Assembly: GCF_001590685.1 (NCBI RefSeq)
Contig: NZ_CP014616.1
Span: 1,177,001-1,241,000, forward strand
Source: Sporosarcina psychrophila
Lineage (GTDB): Bacteria > Bacillota > Bacilli > Bacillales_A > Planococcaceae
Direction of reading: 5' to 3'
DNA length: 64,000 nucleotides
Under the pieces are notes generated by a model. That model made no database searches, was not told the DNA's origin, and worked only from the letters and a program-made list of their open reading frames with translations. The stretch's first letter is position 1; each line of letters begins with the position of its first letter. This document shows, one piece after another, positions 1-7,497 of this stretch. Position numbers and translations under genes: made by a program.

Positions 1-36
1 TCGATTAGGACGGAATTTAAGATACTTATTGGTTTA

Positions 37-492
37 TTAATTGATTATATATTTGATAACAGCCATTTCTTTACCGAACCTATCACCATCATCAATAAAT
101 CCCAAACTAGAGTACAAATTATGAGCTCCCAAGTTATTTGGATGATAACCTACTACAATTTTTATTGCATTTAGCGATATAGCCATTTCTGATATCATTA
201 GTTTAGTAGCGGCTTTACCTATACCTTTGCCTTGGAATTGCTTATCCACCATTATTCTATATACCCAATAACCATCAAGTTCCTCTTGAACAGAATTGTA
301 CATCAAAAAACCAACTACTCTTTCTTCAGCATAAATAGCATATGGCTTTAACGTAAGTTCAAACTTTGATTGAGCTATTGATATTGCATTTGGCTCAATA
401 TATTCTTGTTGTTCTTTTGATACCTCTAATTCACAACAGTCATACCAGTTTTCTGCATTTAGTTCTACAATTTTCACATTCTCTGTACTCAT
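37..492 (-). CDS. GNAT-family N-acetyltransferase, BltD-like
   Basis: Small GNAT acetyltransferase of 151 aa that would transfer an acetyl group from acetyl-CoA to an amine in the cytoplasm. The acetyl-CoA loop is visible as QFQGKGIGKAA (about residues 84-94), preceded by the core strand YRIMVDK and followed by a C-terminal NLGAHNLYSSLGF motif typical of the fold. Length and pattern resemble B. subtilis BltD (spermine/spermidine acetyltransferase), but the substrate cannot be read from sequence. The start is supported by AAAGGGG eight bases upstream. The gene stands alone at the window edge; no efflux partner (blt) is visible. Confidence 0.8.
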   Translation of the reverse strand: MSTENVKIVELNAENWYDCCELEVSKEQQEYIEPNAISIAQSKFELTLKPYAIYAEERVVGFLMYNSVQEELDGYWVYRIMVDKQFQGKGIGKAATKLMISEMAISLNAIKIVVGYHPNNLGAHNLYSSLGFIDDGDRFGKEMAVIKYIIN

Positions 493-694
493 AATTTTCC
501 CCTTTCAAAATTCGGGGAAACACTAAACCAATTTGTTAATTAGTCGCTATCCCCTTGTAGTCGTCAGTAATAAAAGTGATTTTGTTTGTCATAATGAACG
601 CCTCCTCTTACTATTTCTCCCTACTAATTATCAGATAATTTGTGAGCATTTTGATTATATCATATTAATTGTCATAAATATCTTTTTTCTTCTA

Positions 695-817
695 CTATAT
701 ATTCAGTACTACCTATTTGGAATAAGATGGGTGATATAGCTCGTCCATATAACGAAAAAATCTAGCGACAAGGCGGTGTTGGAAGAACATTCTATTTGTT
801 AAGCACCGACTATATAC
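695..817. repeat. Short inverted-repeat element M2, copy A (MITE-like)
   Basis: About 123 bp bounded by imperfect inverted ends, CTATATATTCAGTACT on the left and AGCACCGACTATATAC on the right. The internal string AATCTAGCGAC and the subterminal ATTTGTTAAG recur in the same order in the copy at 7079-7237. No coding capacity. The rest of the gap between the acetyltransferase and the small membrane genes (493-928) shows nothing else I can name. Calling it a MITE is an inference from the paired ends and the second copy. Confidence 0.5.
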
Positions 818-928
818 TATTGCTCTTATCAAGGCGAAAATGAAAACATATTGCATATATACGTCTTACCGTTATGGAAAATTGTGGTAGAGTGGAGGGA
901 GATACGATTAATAAAGGGGGTTAGTTTA

Positions 929-1075
929 TTGTCTATTTTAGGAATTATACCTTTCTTACTGTATTTAGGTATTCTAGGATTTGGTATTTATGCAGTTGTT
1001 GCTATTATAAAGTCCGCGAAACAAAGGAATGAATACCTGAAAGAAATACGTGATGAAATGAGGAAAAAAGTATAG
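929..1075 (+). CDS. Tiny single-pass membrane protein (48 aa)
   Basis: A 48-residue protein starting at a TTG with AAAGGGGG about eight bases upstream. It has one hydrophobic segment (about residues 2-28) followed by a highly charged tail with KEIRDEMRKKV. An upstream in-frame ATG at 851 lacks a ribosome site and would add an implausible segment, so TTG 929 is preferred. The next gene (1143) has the same architecture and a similar tail, so the two look like a pair. Function unknown; such proteins can be membrane anchors or regulatory peptides, but nothing here decides it. Confidence 0.6.
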   Translation: MSILGIIPFLLYLGILGFGIYAVVAIIKSAKQRNEYLKEIRDEMRKKV

Positions 1076-1142
1076 AATGCCGACGATGCTTTAAACTAGA
1101 AAATATTCATAATGAAAAGAGCTATTTTATGGGGGAAAAGCA

Positions 1143-1280
1143 TTGGAATTGATTATTGGAGTTGCTCTTGTACTGATTGTGTTTTTTTCTTCAAACACAA
1201 TTGAGAAAAGTTTAAAGACCATTGAAACGCAAAACAATCGAGTAATAGATCTTTTAGAAGAAATAAGGGACAAAAAATAA
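1143..1280 (+). CDS. Tiny membrane protein with charged coiled tail (45 aa)
   Basis: A 45-residue reading frame with TTG start preceded by GGGGGAAAA. It has an N-terminal transmembrane stretch (LELIIGVALVLIVFFS) and then a charged, probably helical tail ending NRVIDLLEEIRDKK. That ending parallels KEIRDEMRKKV in the preceding small protein, suggesting related or paired products. A rho-independent terminator follows within 20 bases, consistent with a real transcript end. No family recognised; existence as a gene rests on start site, composition and terminator. Confidence 0.5.
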   Translation: MELIIGVALVLIVFFSSNTIEKSLKTIETQNNRVIDLLEEIRDKK

Positions 1281-1294
1281 CGATACTGACAAAA

Positions 1295-1332
1295 AAGAGC
1301 CCAACCGATTATGGTTTGGGCTCTCTTTCTAT
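1295..1332. terminator. Intrinsic terminator between convergent genes
   Basis: Stem AGAGCCCAA.CC / GG.TTTGGGCTCT with A-runs to the left and a T-rich right flank. It ends the two small membrane genes and may also serve the yqxD-type gene on the other strand. Confidence 0.75.
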
Positions 1333-1361
1333 TTTTCATAAGATGCTTACAGGTTATTTTC

Positions 1362-1808
1362 TTACTTATCTACAAGTTCCGTACACAACTTTTTTAAACT
1401 TTCTTCGAACTTCAAATCACTCTCTTTTGAACGCTTTTTTGGGCCGCGTAGTCGTCCGCCAGCCATTCGAACTTTCTGGGCGGTATGGCGAGCATATAAC
1501 AGCTGGTCAATATTGTCTTCCGTATAGAGTCGCCCGTTTTGGTCAATTGGATGCCCTTTTTTTGCAAGCACCATCGCGGCCAAACCATAATCTTGTGTAA
1601 CGACAATATCATCTTTCTGTACACGATTTACAAGTACAAAATCAACTGCATCCGCCCCCTTAGAGACGATAATAGTCTCTGCACCATCTCGATGCATTTC
1701 GTGGGTCGTATCGCAGATAAGGATGCAGCGAAATCCGAAGGTCCCCGCTATTCGGATCGTTTCTTTCACAACCGGACACGCATCCGCGTCGATTAGAATT
1801 GTCGTCAT
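1362..1808 (-). CDS. yqxD: YaiI/YqxD (DUF188) family protein
   Basis: 148-aa member of the UPF0178/DUF188 family, a conserved PIN-like fold of unknown biochemical role. The diagnostic N-terminus TILIDADACPVVKETI is present, as is the later DFVLVNRVQKDDIVVTQDYG block, where conserved acidic residues could bind a metal. A basic segment (RLRGPKKRSKESD) near the C-terminus is typical. Length matches the family. Start has AAAGGGAGG upstream. Monocistronic between two terminated units. Confidence 0.9.
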   Translation of the reverse strand: MTTILIDADACPVVKETIRIAGTFGFRCILICDTTHEMHRDGAETIIVSKGADAVDFVLVNRVQKDDIVVTQDYGLAAMVLAKKGHPIDQNGRLYTEDNIDQLLYARHTAQKVRMAGGRLRGPKKRSKESDLKFEESLKKLCTELVDK

Positions 1809-1868
1809 AAAGCAGCCTCCCTTTATCTTTAGTATGCCAGATTTTATGAATAAAGAACTCGTTTTGTA

Positions 1869-3194
1869 TTATTCTTTGGTTGTACCTGAAAAGGTTAGTT
1901 CAAAAATCGATGTACCAACAATTTTGGCGACGTTAACAAGACGGGCCTTACTTAACTTTTCAATTGTGTCCTCTGGCGTATGATACCACTCTTCCACTGG
2001 ATCATAAATGAATAACGCTGCGTCGATTCCTGCATTATGAAAAGGTGTGTGATCGCTTCTGTCTCCGAAGTCGGTCTCGATTGGGTCACCATTTAGTGCT
2101 TCGTTCGCTTTACTTGCGGCTTTTGTAACTACATTGTCTGAACCATCTATCGTTTGTATTGCTAAATCTCCAGCGTCGGCACTGCCCACCATATCCAAAT
2201 TGAACATGGCGGCAGAGCGCTTGATTTCATCTTTCGTCAAAGTACTTACATACTTTTCTGAACCGTGCAATCCTTCTTCTTCAGCACCAAAAAATAGGAA
2301 TCGAATTTCTTTATTTGTTGGAACCGTTTTGAAAATCCTTGCCAGTTCAAGGACAACTGCTGTACCGCTTGCATTGTCGCTCGCACCGGGTGCTTTGTCG
2401 ACGGAATCATAATGGGCACCAATAAGTATAATGTCATCATCCGTTTCGGAAGTGGGATGCTTAGTGGCAATCAAATTTTGTGATGCAGCTTTGTCAATAC
2501 GGGCTCCTTTAATTTTAACAGCCGCGCTGACGGGGGTACCGTTTTTCAGAAATTCAACAAGCTTCGTCCCTTCATCATAGGTAAGAGCTAGAGCGGGGAT
2601 GAAGTCTTTAAAATGCTCTCTACCAAGCGTCCAGTTATCAATTTCCAGTTCATCAGGGAAATAGAGAAGAATAGCCTTAGCACCTGCCTCTGAAGCGAAT
2701 AAAACCAGTTCATAAAAAGCAGTTTTATCAACAGCGACAAGCGCAATTTTTCCTTTTACATCAATTTTTTTGTAATCCTTTTTCAAGCCATATCCTGCAT
2801 CGATCAATTGACCGTCGACATTACCGTCCACTGAATATTGAAATGGGGCAGGAGAGAGTGGGCCCGGAAAGTCTTCGACAACTAGGCCATGCGACTCTGG
2901 TATGACGTACCTTTCGAAATCAAATGGTTGAACTTCGACTTCATATCCTTCCGACTTCAATTGAGCAGTCAAAAAAGCAGCTGCCTGCATTTCCGAACTT
3001 GTGCCAGCTACTCGGGGGTTTTTCGTTAATTCACTTAATGAAGAAAAAATATTTTCAACACTTAATTCCTGGATAAATTCAGTTTGTGCTTTATCAAATT
3101 CAGGACCTTCCACGCCAGATGAACTAGCTGAACAAGCTGTCATTAGGATAGAAATTAGTAATAGGAATGGGAACAGCATTTTTTTACGGGTCAT
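1869..3194 (-). CDS. M28-family zinc aminopeptidase lipoprotein with PA domain
   Basis: 441 aa. An N-terminal signal ends in the lipobox LMTAC, placing the mature lipid anchor on Cys21, so the enzyme should sit on the outer face of the membrane. A PA (protease-associated) insert covers about residues 120-220. The M28 zinc site is complete: HYDSV, SDNASG, EEEG, NLDMVGS and SDHTPFH supply the His/Asp/Glu ligands. Expected role is trimming N-terminal residues from extracellular peptides for nutrition. GGAGG precedes the ATG. Single gene, with no transporter beside it. Confidence 0.88.
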   Translation of the reverse strand: MTRKKMLFPFLLLISILMTACSASSSGVEGPEFDKAQTEFIQELSVENIFSSLSELTKNPRVAGTSSEMQAAAFLTAQLKSEGYEVEVQPFDFERYVIPESHGLVVEDFPGPLSPAPFQYSVDGNVDGQLIDAGYGLKKDYKKIDVKGKIALVAVDKTAFYELVLFASEAGAKAILLYFPDELEIDNWTLGREHFKDFIPALALTYDEGTKLVEFLKNGTPVSAAVKIKGARIDKAASQNLIATKHPTSETDDDIILIGAHYDSVDKAPGASDNASGTAVVLELARIFKTVPTNKEIRFLFFGAEEEGLHGSEKYVSTLTKDEIKRSAAMFNLDMVGSADAGDLAIQTIDGSDNVVTKAASKANEALNGDPIETDFGDRSDHTPFHNAGIDAALFIYDPVEEWYHTPEDTIEKLSKARLVNVAKIVGTSIFELTFSGTTKE

Positions 3195-3428
3195 AAGATT
3201 CCTCCATTCTAATTATGGAAATTATACCATGACGATACAGTTACATTAAAATCGTGACAGGGATGGATTCACAAAGCCAGGCAAGCAACGCTACTAGAGG
3301 AAGTGAAACGGCGAGTTCTATAAATAGCAGGAGAATGCCCATGTCCTCTATTTTTATGATAATGAAGGGGAAATTACGACAGGTGACGAAAAGGTTTATA
3401 GAGTAAAGAAAAATTTGGAGGGATATAT

Positions 3429-3932
3429 ATGTTTAAAACAATCGAAGAGTTTCTTATTAACTGGGGCCATGAAAGTGAATCGACACAGAAAATCCTAAAC
3501 ACATTAACTGATAAATCTCTTGATCAAGAAGTGTCAGCCGAAGACCGTACCCTTGGCCGAATCGCATGGCATATCGTTACAACGCTTGGCGAGATGATGT
3601 CACGGACAGGCCTTGATTTCGAAGCAAATCCTCACGATGCAGCTGTACCAACATCGGCTGTTGAAATTGCTGGGGCTTACCGTTCAACAAATGAAGCAAT
3701 GGTTGCGGCAATCAAAGAACAGTGGACTGATGAATCGTTAGCTGAATTAAAAGAGATGTATGGGGAGCAATGGGCGATCGGAACTGTGCTTGGTATATTA
3801 ACAGCGCACCAAACGCATCACCGCGGTCAAATGACCGTACTCATGAGACAAGCCGGCTTGCCTGTACCGGGCGTCTATGGACCATCCCGCGAAGAGTGGG
3901 CAGCATTTGGTGGAGAAGCACCGGTCGTGTAA
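3429..3932 (+). CDS. DinB family protein
   Basis: 167-aa DinB/YfiT-type four-helix bundle. Of the three metal-binding His positions, one is in the IAWHIV segment (about residue 48) and two are in the motif AHQTHHRGQM (about residues 126-135), which is diagnostic for the family. These proteins bind a divalent metal and many act as thiol-dependent transferases, but the substrate here is unknown. TTGGAGGG lies just before the ATG. It is followed at once by a strong terminator, so monocistronic. No LexA box was noticed upstream. Confidence 0.88.
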   Translation: MFKTIEEFLINWGHESESTQKILNTLTDKSLDQEVSAEDRTLGRIAWHIVTTLGEMMSRTGLDFEANPHDAAVPTSAVEIAGAYRSTNEAMVAAIKEQWTDESLAELKEMYGEQWAIGTVLGILTAHQTHHRGQMTVLMRQAGLPVPGVYGPSREEWAAFGGEAPVV

Positions 3933-3939
3933 AGACATG

Positions 3940-3985
3940 AAAAAGCTGAGGACACCTGGAAATCGGTGTCCTCAGCTTTTTTTAT
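3940..3985 (+). terminator. Strong intrinsic terminator after dinB-type gene
   Basis: Long perfect stem AAAAGCTGAGGACACC / GGTGTCCTCAGCTTTT with a seven-base loop and T-run. Confidence 0.9.
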
Positions 3986-4012
3986 TTGAGATTAACTAGT
4001 TAACATGGAAAA

Positions 4013-4300
4013 CGAGCATATAGGGTTGTAGACCGAGCATATCCGTAAGCAAAACGATCATATACCATTACTCCCGAGCATATCAGTAAGCAAAGCGATC
4101 ATATACCATTGCTCCCGAGCAAATCCGTAAGCAAAACGATCATATGCCATTACCTCCCGAGCAAATCCGTAAGCAAAACGATCATATGCCATTACCTCCC
4201 GAGCAAATCCGTAAGCAAAACGATCATATGCCATTGCTCCCGAGCATATCCGTAAGCAAAACGATCATATACCATTGCTCCAGTCCATATCCGTTCGCCA
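4013..4300. repeat. Intergenic array 1: six to seven 41-42 bp units with the CCGA(T/G)CATA motif
   Basis: Each unit is a pair of half units of about 20-21 bp: one starting CGAGCATATCCGTAAGCAAA, the other CGATCATATACCATTGCTCC. Units begin near 4013, 4034, 4075, 4116, 4158, 4200 and 4240, the last decaying into CGAACATAAACC. It fills the space between the dinB terminator and the end of the convergent DUF4097 gene. There are no unique spacers, so this is not CRISPR. The same half-unit motif builds the arrays at 27.5 and 33.2 kb. Function unknown. Confidence 0.85.
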
Positions 4301-4338
4301 ATCGAACATAAACCATCACCAACCATCCATATCCATGG

Positions 4339-5367
4339 TCACCCGACCGTGATCCGTCCATTATCCGACTTCAAACGAATCGTATGTTCACCAGTGCCGA
4401 TGACCGTCCGTGAATTGCGTTCGCCAAATACATCGACTTTACCATGGCCCGTTTTCGTATGAATGGAGACATTTGTTGGCTTGCTAGTTGATTGAATAAC
4501 AATGCTTCCGTTATCAGTTTGAAAATCAATATTTCGATCAAGGCTGTCCGTCTGAAGTGTAATACGGCCATTATCAGTACTGCCAACAATGGAACCCGTG
4601 ACATGTTCGAGCTCGATTCTACCATTATCAGACTCAGCTGCAATGCTGTCCGCATCGACATGACGCATTTCAATTCGCCCGTTATCCGTTTTCGCTCGTA
4701 AATGATCGATCTGCACCTTATCGATTTCAATTCGTCCATTATCAGTTTCAGCTGTCAACGAAGTGGCAGCAATCTCTTTTAATTGGATTTTTCCATTGTC
4801 GGTATTTACACTGACTTTTTTGCAGAGTATTTTCTCAGCAGAAATCCGTCCATTATCTGTCTTCATCGCAATCGATTGATACAGCTTCATTGGAATAATC
4901 ACGTTAAGGGTCACCGCTTTCATATTGAAATTGAACATGAGTAACCAGTGGCGTAAACTTTTAAGCCTGATGAACAATGTATCGCCAACGACTTCCGCAG
5001 TTAGTTTCAATTTTTCATTAGAACCAATCAATTCAACGGTCGTCATCGAACTGTCAGATGGACTGACAAATAGTGCGCCATGCTGGACGTTGATATCGAC
5101 ATTCAAAAACAGGTTATCTTGGATTGTAATGATTTCATTCGTTGACACGATTTCCGCTTTACTTTCCACAAATGAAGACGACTCAAGTAATTCTTCAGCA
5201 ATTTTCGTAGGAGAGCCTAGGGAGGTGGCGATGTCGTTTTCTGTTTTTCCATCCTCACGGCCATTCGAGAAGTATTCTTGGATATCTTGAATAATTTCAT
5301 TCCGTTCCTCAGCAGGCAGTTGGTTCAATGCAGTTTCAAGTTCAACTATAAATTGGTTTTCAGTCAT
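4339..5367 (-). CDS. HAAS/DUF1700-DUF4097 protein with beta-repeat C-terminus
   Basis: 342 aa. Residues 1-62 form the HAAS (DUF1700) helical domain, with the signature LNQLPAEERNEIIQDIQEYF. The C-terminal half is DUF4097, a putative beta-solenoid with about eight copies of a (T/S)DNGRI motif at 19-20 residue spacing. No signal peptide or membrane span is evident. Its start overlaps the upstream PadR gene by a few bases and has its own GGAGGG, so the two are translationally linked. In Bacillales this pair is often tied to envelope stress sensing, but that role here is inference. Confidence 0.85.
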   Translation of the reverse strand: MTENQFIVELETALNQLPAEERNEIIQDIQEYFSNGREDGKTENDIATSLGSPTKIAEELLESSSFVESKAEIVSTNEIITIQDNLFLNVDINVQHGALFVSPSDSSMTTVELIGSNEKLKLTAEVVGDTLFIRLKSLRHWLLMFNFNMKAVTLNVIIPMKLYQSIAMKTDNGRISAEKILCKKVSVNTDNGKIQLKEIAATSLTAETDNGRIEIDKVQIDHLRAKTDNGRIEMRHVDADSIAAESDNGRIELEHVTGSIVGSTDNGRITLQTDSLDRNIDFQTDNGSIVIQSTSKPTNVSIHTKTGHGKVDVFGERNSRTVIGTGEHTIRLKSDNGRITVG

Positions 5368-5683
5368 TCCTTACACCCTCCTCGATTAATGTATTGACGC
5401 CATCCGTGAAGCTTTTCCATTCGTTTAACTGTTCATGAAGATATTCTCGGCCAGCATCCGTCAATGTGTAGTACTTACGGGGAGGACCTTCCGTTGATTC
5501 CTGCAAATAGGTCGTGAAATAACCTTCTTTCGTTAACCGACGTAGCAGGGGATAAACAGAACCTTCGGAAATGGAAATCTGATCGGAAATCTTTTGCACA
5601 AGCTCATAGCCATAGCGATCTTGCTTATCAAGAAGAACAAGCACGCATAAATTCAACACACCTTTTTTGAATTGTACATTCAC
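5360..5683 (-). CDS. PadR family transcriptional regulator
   Basis: 107-aa winged-helix repressor of the PadR family: FKKGVLNLCVLVLLDKQDRYGYELVQKI is followed by the recognition-helix region SEGSVYPLLRRLTKEGY and the wing ESTEGPPRKYYTLTDAGRE. The start chosen is GTG 5683, because AAAGGAG sits nine bases upstream; an ATG 30 bases further out would swallow that ribosome site. It overlaps the DUF4097 gene it probably controls. Autoregulation is likely, since repeated AGTACT elements lie just upstream. Confidence 0.88.
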   Translation of the reverse strand: MNVQFKKGVLNLCVLVLLDKQDRYGYELVQKISDQISISEGSVYPLLRRLTKEGYFTTYLQESTEGPPRKYYTLTDAGREYLHEQLNEWKSFTDGVNTLIEEGVRND

Positions 5684-5718
5684 TTTGATTACACTCCTTT
5701 CACTATAGTTCAATGGAC

Positions 5719-5810
5719 AGTACTATCTCATATAAAGTACTTGTTAACAACAATATATCACACAGTATTATTCATTGCAAGGTACTGTTTTTATCATTTA
5801 TACAAGTACT
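5719..5810. promoter_or_regulatory. Candidate PadR operator region with paired AGTACT motifs
   Basis: AGTACT occurs at 5719-5724 and 5736-5741, and a second pair (GGTACT at 5781, AGTACT at 5805) follows. The first pair is spaced by 11 bases with dyad symmetry, directly upstream of the padR-type gene. The link to the PadR protein is inference from position only. Confidence 0.35.
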
Positions 5811-5925
5811 TTTCATACCCTCAAAATTTCCGAATATAATTTTGAGTGTTAGCCAAACTAATGCGTAAATCGGAATTGACTCAATTGGAAGAATTGAGAA
5901 AATTTTAAGAGGAAGGCAAGTAACG

Positions 5926-6018
5926 GTGAAATTCCTGGCATTTGACAATGATTTCATTGTTGGCAGTAAGAGCCTGCGTGAAAATCTTTCATTGGGGAAC
6001 TATAAGGATACAAAATAA
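5926..6018 (+). CDS. Possible 30-aa peptide upstream of the SASP-like gene
   Basis: GTG start with GAGGAAGG about seven bases upstream, 30 codons, ending 14 bases before the next gene. The product (starts VKFLAFDNDFIVG) matches nothing I recognise. The frame is open further upstream to 5869, so this could also be the tail of a decayed gene. Kept only because start site and spacing look like a leader cistron. Confidence 0.25.
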   Translation: MKFLAFDNDFIVGSKSLRENLSLGNYKDTK

Positions 6019-6032
6019 TTGGAGGTTCTCAA

Positions 6033-6218
6033 ATGAAAAATAATAATCAAAAGAAATTTACAGAAGCGGGTACGGACATTATGGAGGTTAAACGACAAAA
6101 TGCAGAATCTGGTCTAACGTATAATGAGGTGAAAGAAATACTTGCCAAAACGGGTGGAACTGGAACCGCAATTTATAGTGATACTAATATAGAAGAGGTA
6201 AAAAAGAAAAATCTATAA
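6033..6218 (+). CDS. Gamma-type small acid-soluble spore protein-like
   Basis: 61 aa, hydrophilic and without Cys. It carries two segments, AGTDIMEVKRQNAESG and YSDTNIEEVKKKN, that resemble the repeated T(D/N)..(E/Q)VR.QN..S units of SspE/gamma SASP, separated by an LTYNEVKEILAK stretch. In that family the protein is an amino-acid store degraded by the Gpr protease during germination. It is shorter than typical SspE (about 84 aa) and has only one full repeat plus a truncated one. ATTGGAGG precedes the ATG and a terminator follows. Spore location is inferred from similarity. Confidence 0.6.
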   Translation: MKNNNQKKFTEAGTDIMEVKRQNAESGLTYNEVKEILAKTGGTGTAIYSDTNIEEVKKKNL

Positions 6219-6221
6219 AAA

Positions 6222-6275
6222 AGATGCCAGGTAACCGAACCGTTTTTAATGGTGTGGATACTTGGCATTTTTTTA
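6222..6275 (+). terminator. Intrinsic terminator after the SASP-like gene
   Basis: Imperfect stem GATGCCAGGTA..CC / GG..ATACTTGGCAT followed by seven T. Confidence 0.7.
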
Positions 6276-6345
6276 GTTGAAATAACTTCAACTTAAGGGG
6301 AGATTTTCTTGTTTTGATGGTTTACTTACACTTGCAAGAGCGATG

Positions 6346-7020
6346 TCACTTAAAATGCTTCAACGCCTCCCGCTTACTAAGCGGCTTTAATGGATGATCC
6401 TCCACAAATACTTTCACAAGATCTGGCTCCGTCTTTGCATATTCTCGCAATGCCCAACCAATCGCTTTTTGGATGAAAAACTCCTTAGAATCTGAATGCT
6501 GTTTGATAATCTGGAATAATAGCTCGGTATCTGTCTGTTGTTTGAATTTTAATTGATGAAGAATTGCTGAACGGTTTGTCCACATATTGTCCGAAAGAGA
6601 CCACTCCAACATGATTTTTTCACCATAATCGCGATCAAGTTTTACAATGTGACCTACAAAATGAGGCGCAATTGAATCCACGCTATCCCACCATGACTTC
6701 GTTTCAATTAATTGAAGTAAAGCAGGAAAATCATCTGTCGTTAAATGCTTTTTCATTTTTTCAATCAGCGCAATTGCTGCATATTGGTACTCCCGCTTCG
6801 GCAGTTCATAAAGTTTCCACACTTCTTCAAACAGCCGCTCAGGTTCAGGCAACGCATATTCCGCGAAGTGCTCTTTCAATAATTCCTTACGTCGAGGACT
6901 TTTGATGCCGAGGAAAGGGAAATGATTTTTCAGATAGGCCGTCATCGGTCCAGCTAGTTCATCATTGCGATTGGCTTCAAATAGTTCAATAATTCCTTGA
7001 TGATTCCATACTGTTTTCAA
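6346..7020 (-). CDS. DNA alkylation repair protein, AlkD-like HEAT fold
   Basis: 224-aa all-helical protein of the AlkC/AlkD family, which excises N3- and N7-alkylated bases by a non-flipping mechanism. Family landmarks include PFLGIKSPRRKELLKEHF, the TKSWWDSVDSIAPHFVG block (Trp and Asp near the DNA backbone) and SDNMWTNRSAILHQL, then an IQKAIGWALREYAK helix. Start is TTG 7020, chosen because AGGAGG lies nine bases upstream. Monocistronic; nothing suggests an adaptive-response operon. Confidence 0.88.
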   Translation of the reverse strand: MKTVWNHQGIIELFEANRNDELAGPMTAYLKNHFPFLGIKSPRRKELLKEHFAEYALPEPERLFEEVWKLYELPKREYQYAAIALIEKMKKHLTTDDFPALLQLIETKSWWDSVDSIAPHFVGHIVKLDRDYGEKIMLEWSLSDNMWTNRSAILHQLKFKQQTDTELLFQIIKQHSDSKEFFIQKAIGWALREYAKTEPDLVKVFVEDHPLKPLSKREALKHFK

Positions 7021-7078
7021 TGAAATTACCTCCTGACGGTGTGATTAAGAAAAGCGTATCAAAAAGAATAACTTAATG

Positions 7079-7237
7079 CTATATACTTGGCACTATTAAT
7101 TTAGAATTCAATAGAAACTGTAATAATCTCCTTGTACGATGAATGAATCTAGCGACGTTTCGGTATTGGAAACTGCTTCCTAGTAATAATCACAAAAAAC
7201 TCACTTACTTTCCATTTGTTAAGTGCCGAGTATATAG
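7079..7237. repeat. Short inverted-repeat element M2, copy B (MITE-like)
   Basis: 159 bp with inverted ends CTATATACTTGGCACT and AGTGCCGAGTATATAG, 14 of 16 bases complementary. It shares AATCTAGCGAC and CCATTTGTTAAG with copy A at 695-817. The ends fit insertion at TA, as for IS630/mariner-type MITEs, but the target duplication cannot be proved because the ends are themselves TA-rich. No ORF. Confidence 0.6.
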
Positions 7238-7292
7238 ATAATATTGAGGAATATTTCTTGAATAAGTAATTTAATCGGAATGAAACAACAAA

Positions 7293-7363
7293 GTTCTCAA
7301 TATAGAGAACAGCACTGTGAAGCGAGTAACATTTGCATCACGGGGCTGTTTCAGTAGTGATGC
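7293..7363 (+). other. Two hairpins in the leader of the amino-acid permease
   Basis: GTTCTC-AATATA-GAGAAC (7293-7310) and GCATCAC ... GTGATGC (7335-7363) are inverted repeats about 140 bases before the permease start. Neither has a U-run, so they are not terminators. They could be operators or part of a structured leader; they match no riboswitch class I know. The remaining 7364-7497 holds an AT-rich promoter-like stretch. Confidence 0.35.
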
Positions 7364-7497
7364 TATCATGTGTTAAATTAAGGAAAAAATAATTATAATA
7401 AGTTGAATTTATTGCCTTAATAGAAGTTTTTTCATCGTTTCATTAGCACATAAATCCACTTTTATGTGGAAGGCTATCTTTATGTGGAGGTGTAGAA

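Noticed and set aside
533..739. 68-aa open frame upstream of the small membrane genes
   Set aside because: No ribosome site, biased low-complexity translation, and its end overlaps the M2 repeat.
4013..4300. CRISPR array
   Set aside because: Units are contiguous, 20-42 bp, with no unique spacers and no cas genes; the same holds for 27.5 and 33.2 kb.
5772..5957. 61-aa frame on the minus strand
   Set aside because: Lies over the candidate PadR operators and the leader of the SASP-like gene; no ribosome site and no family.
7237..7497. T-box or lysine riboswitch before the permease
   Set aside because: No T-box sequence, no specifier-loop arrangement and none of the conserved L-box strings were found.
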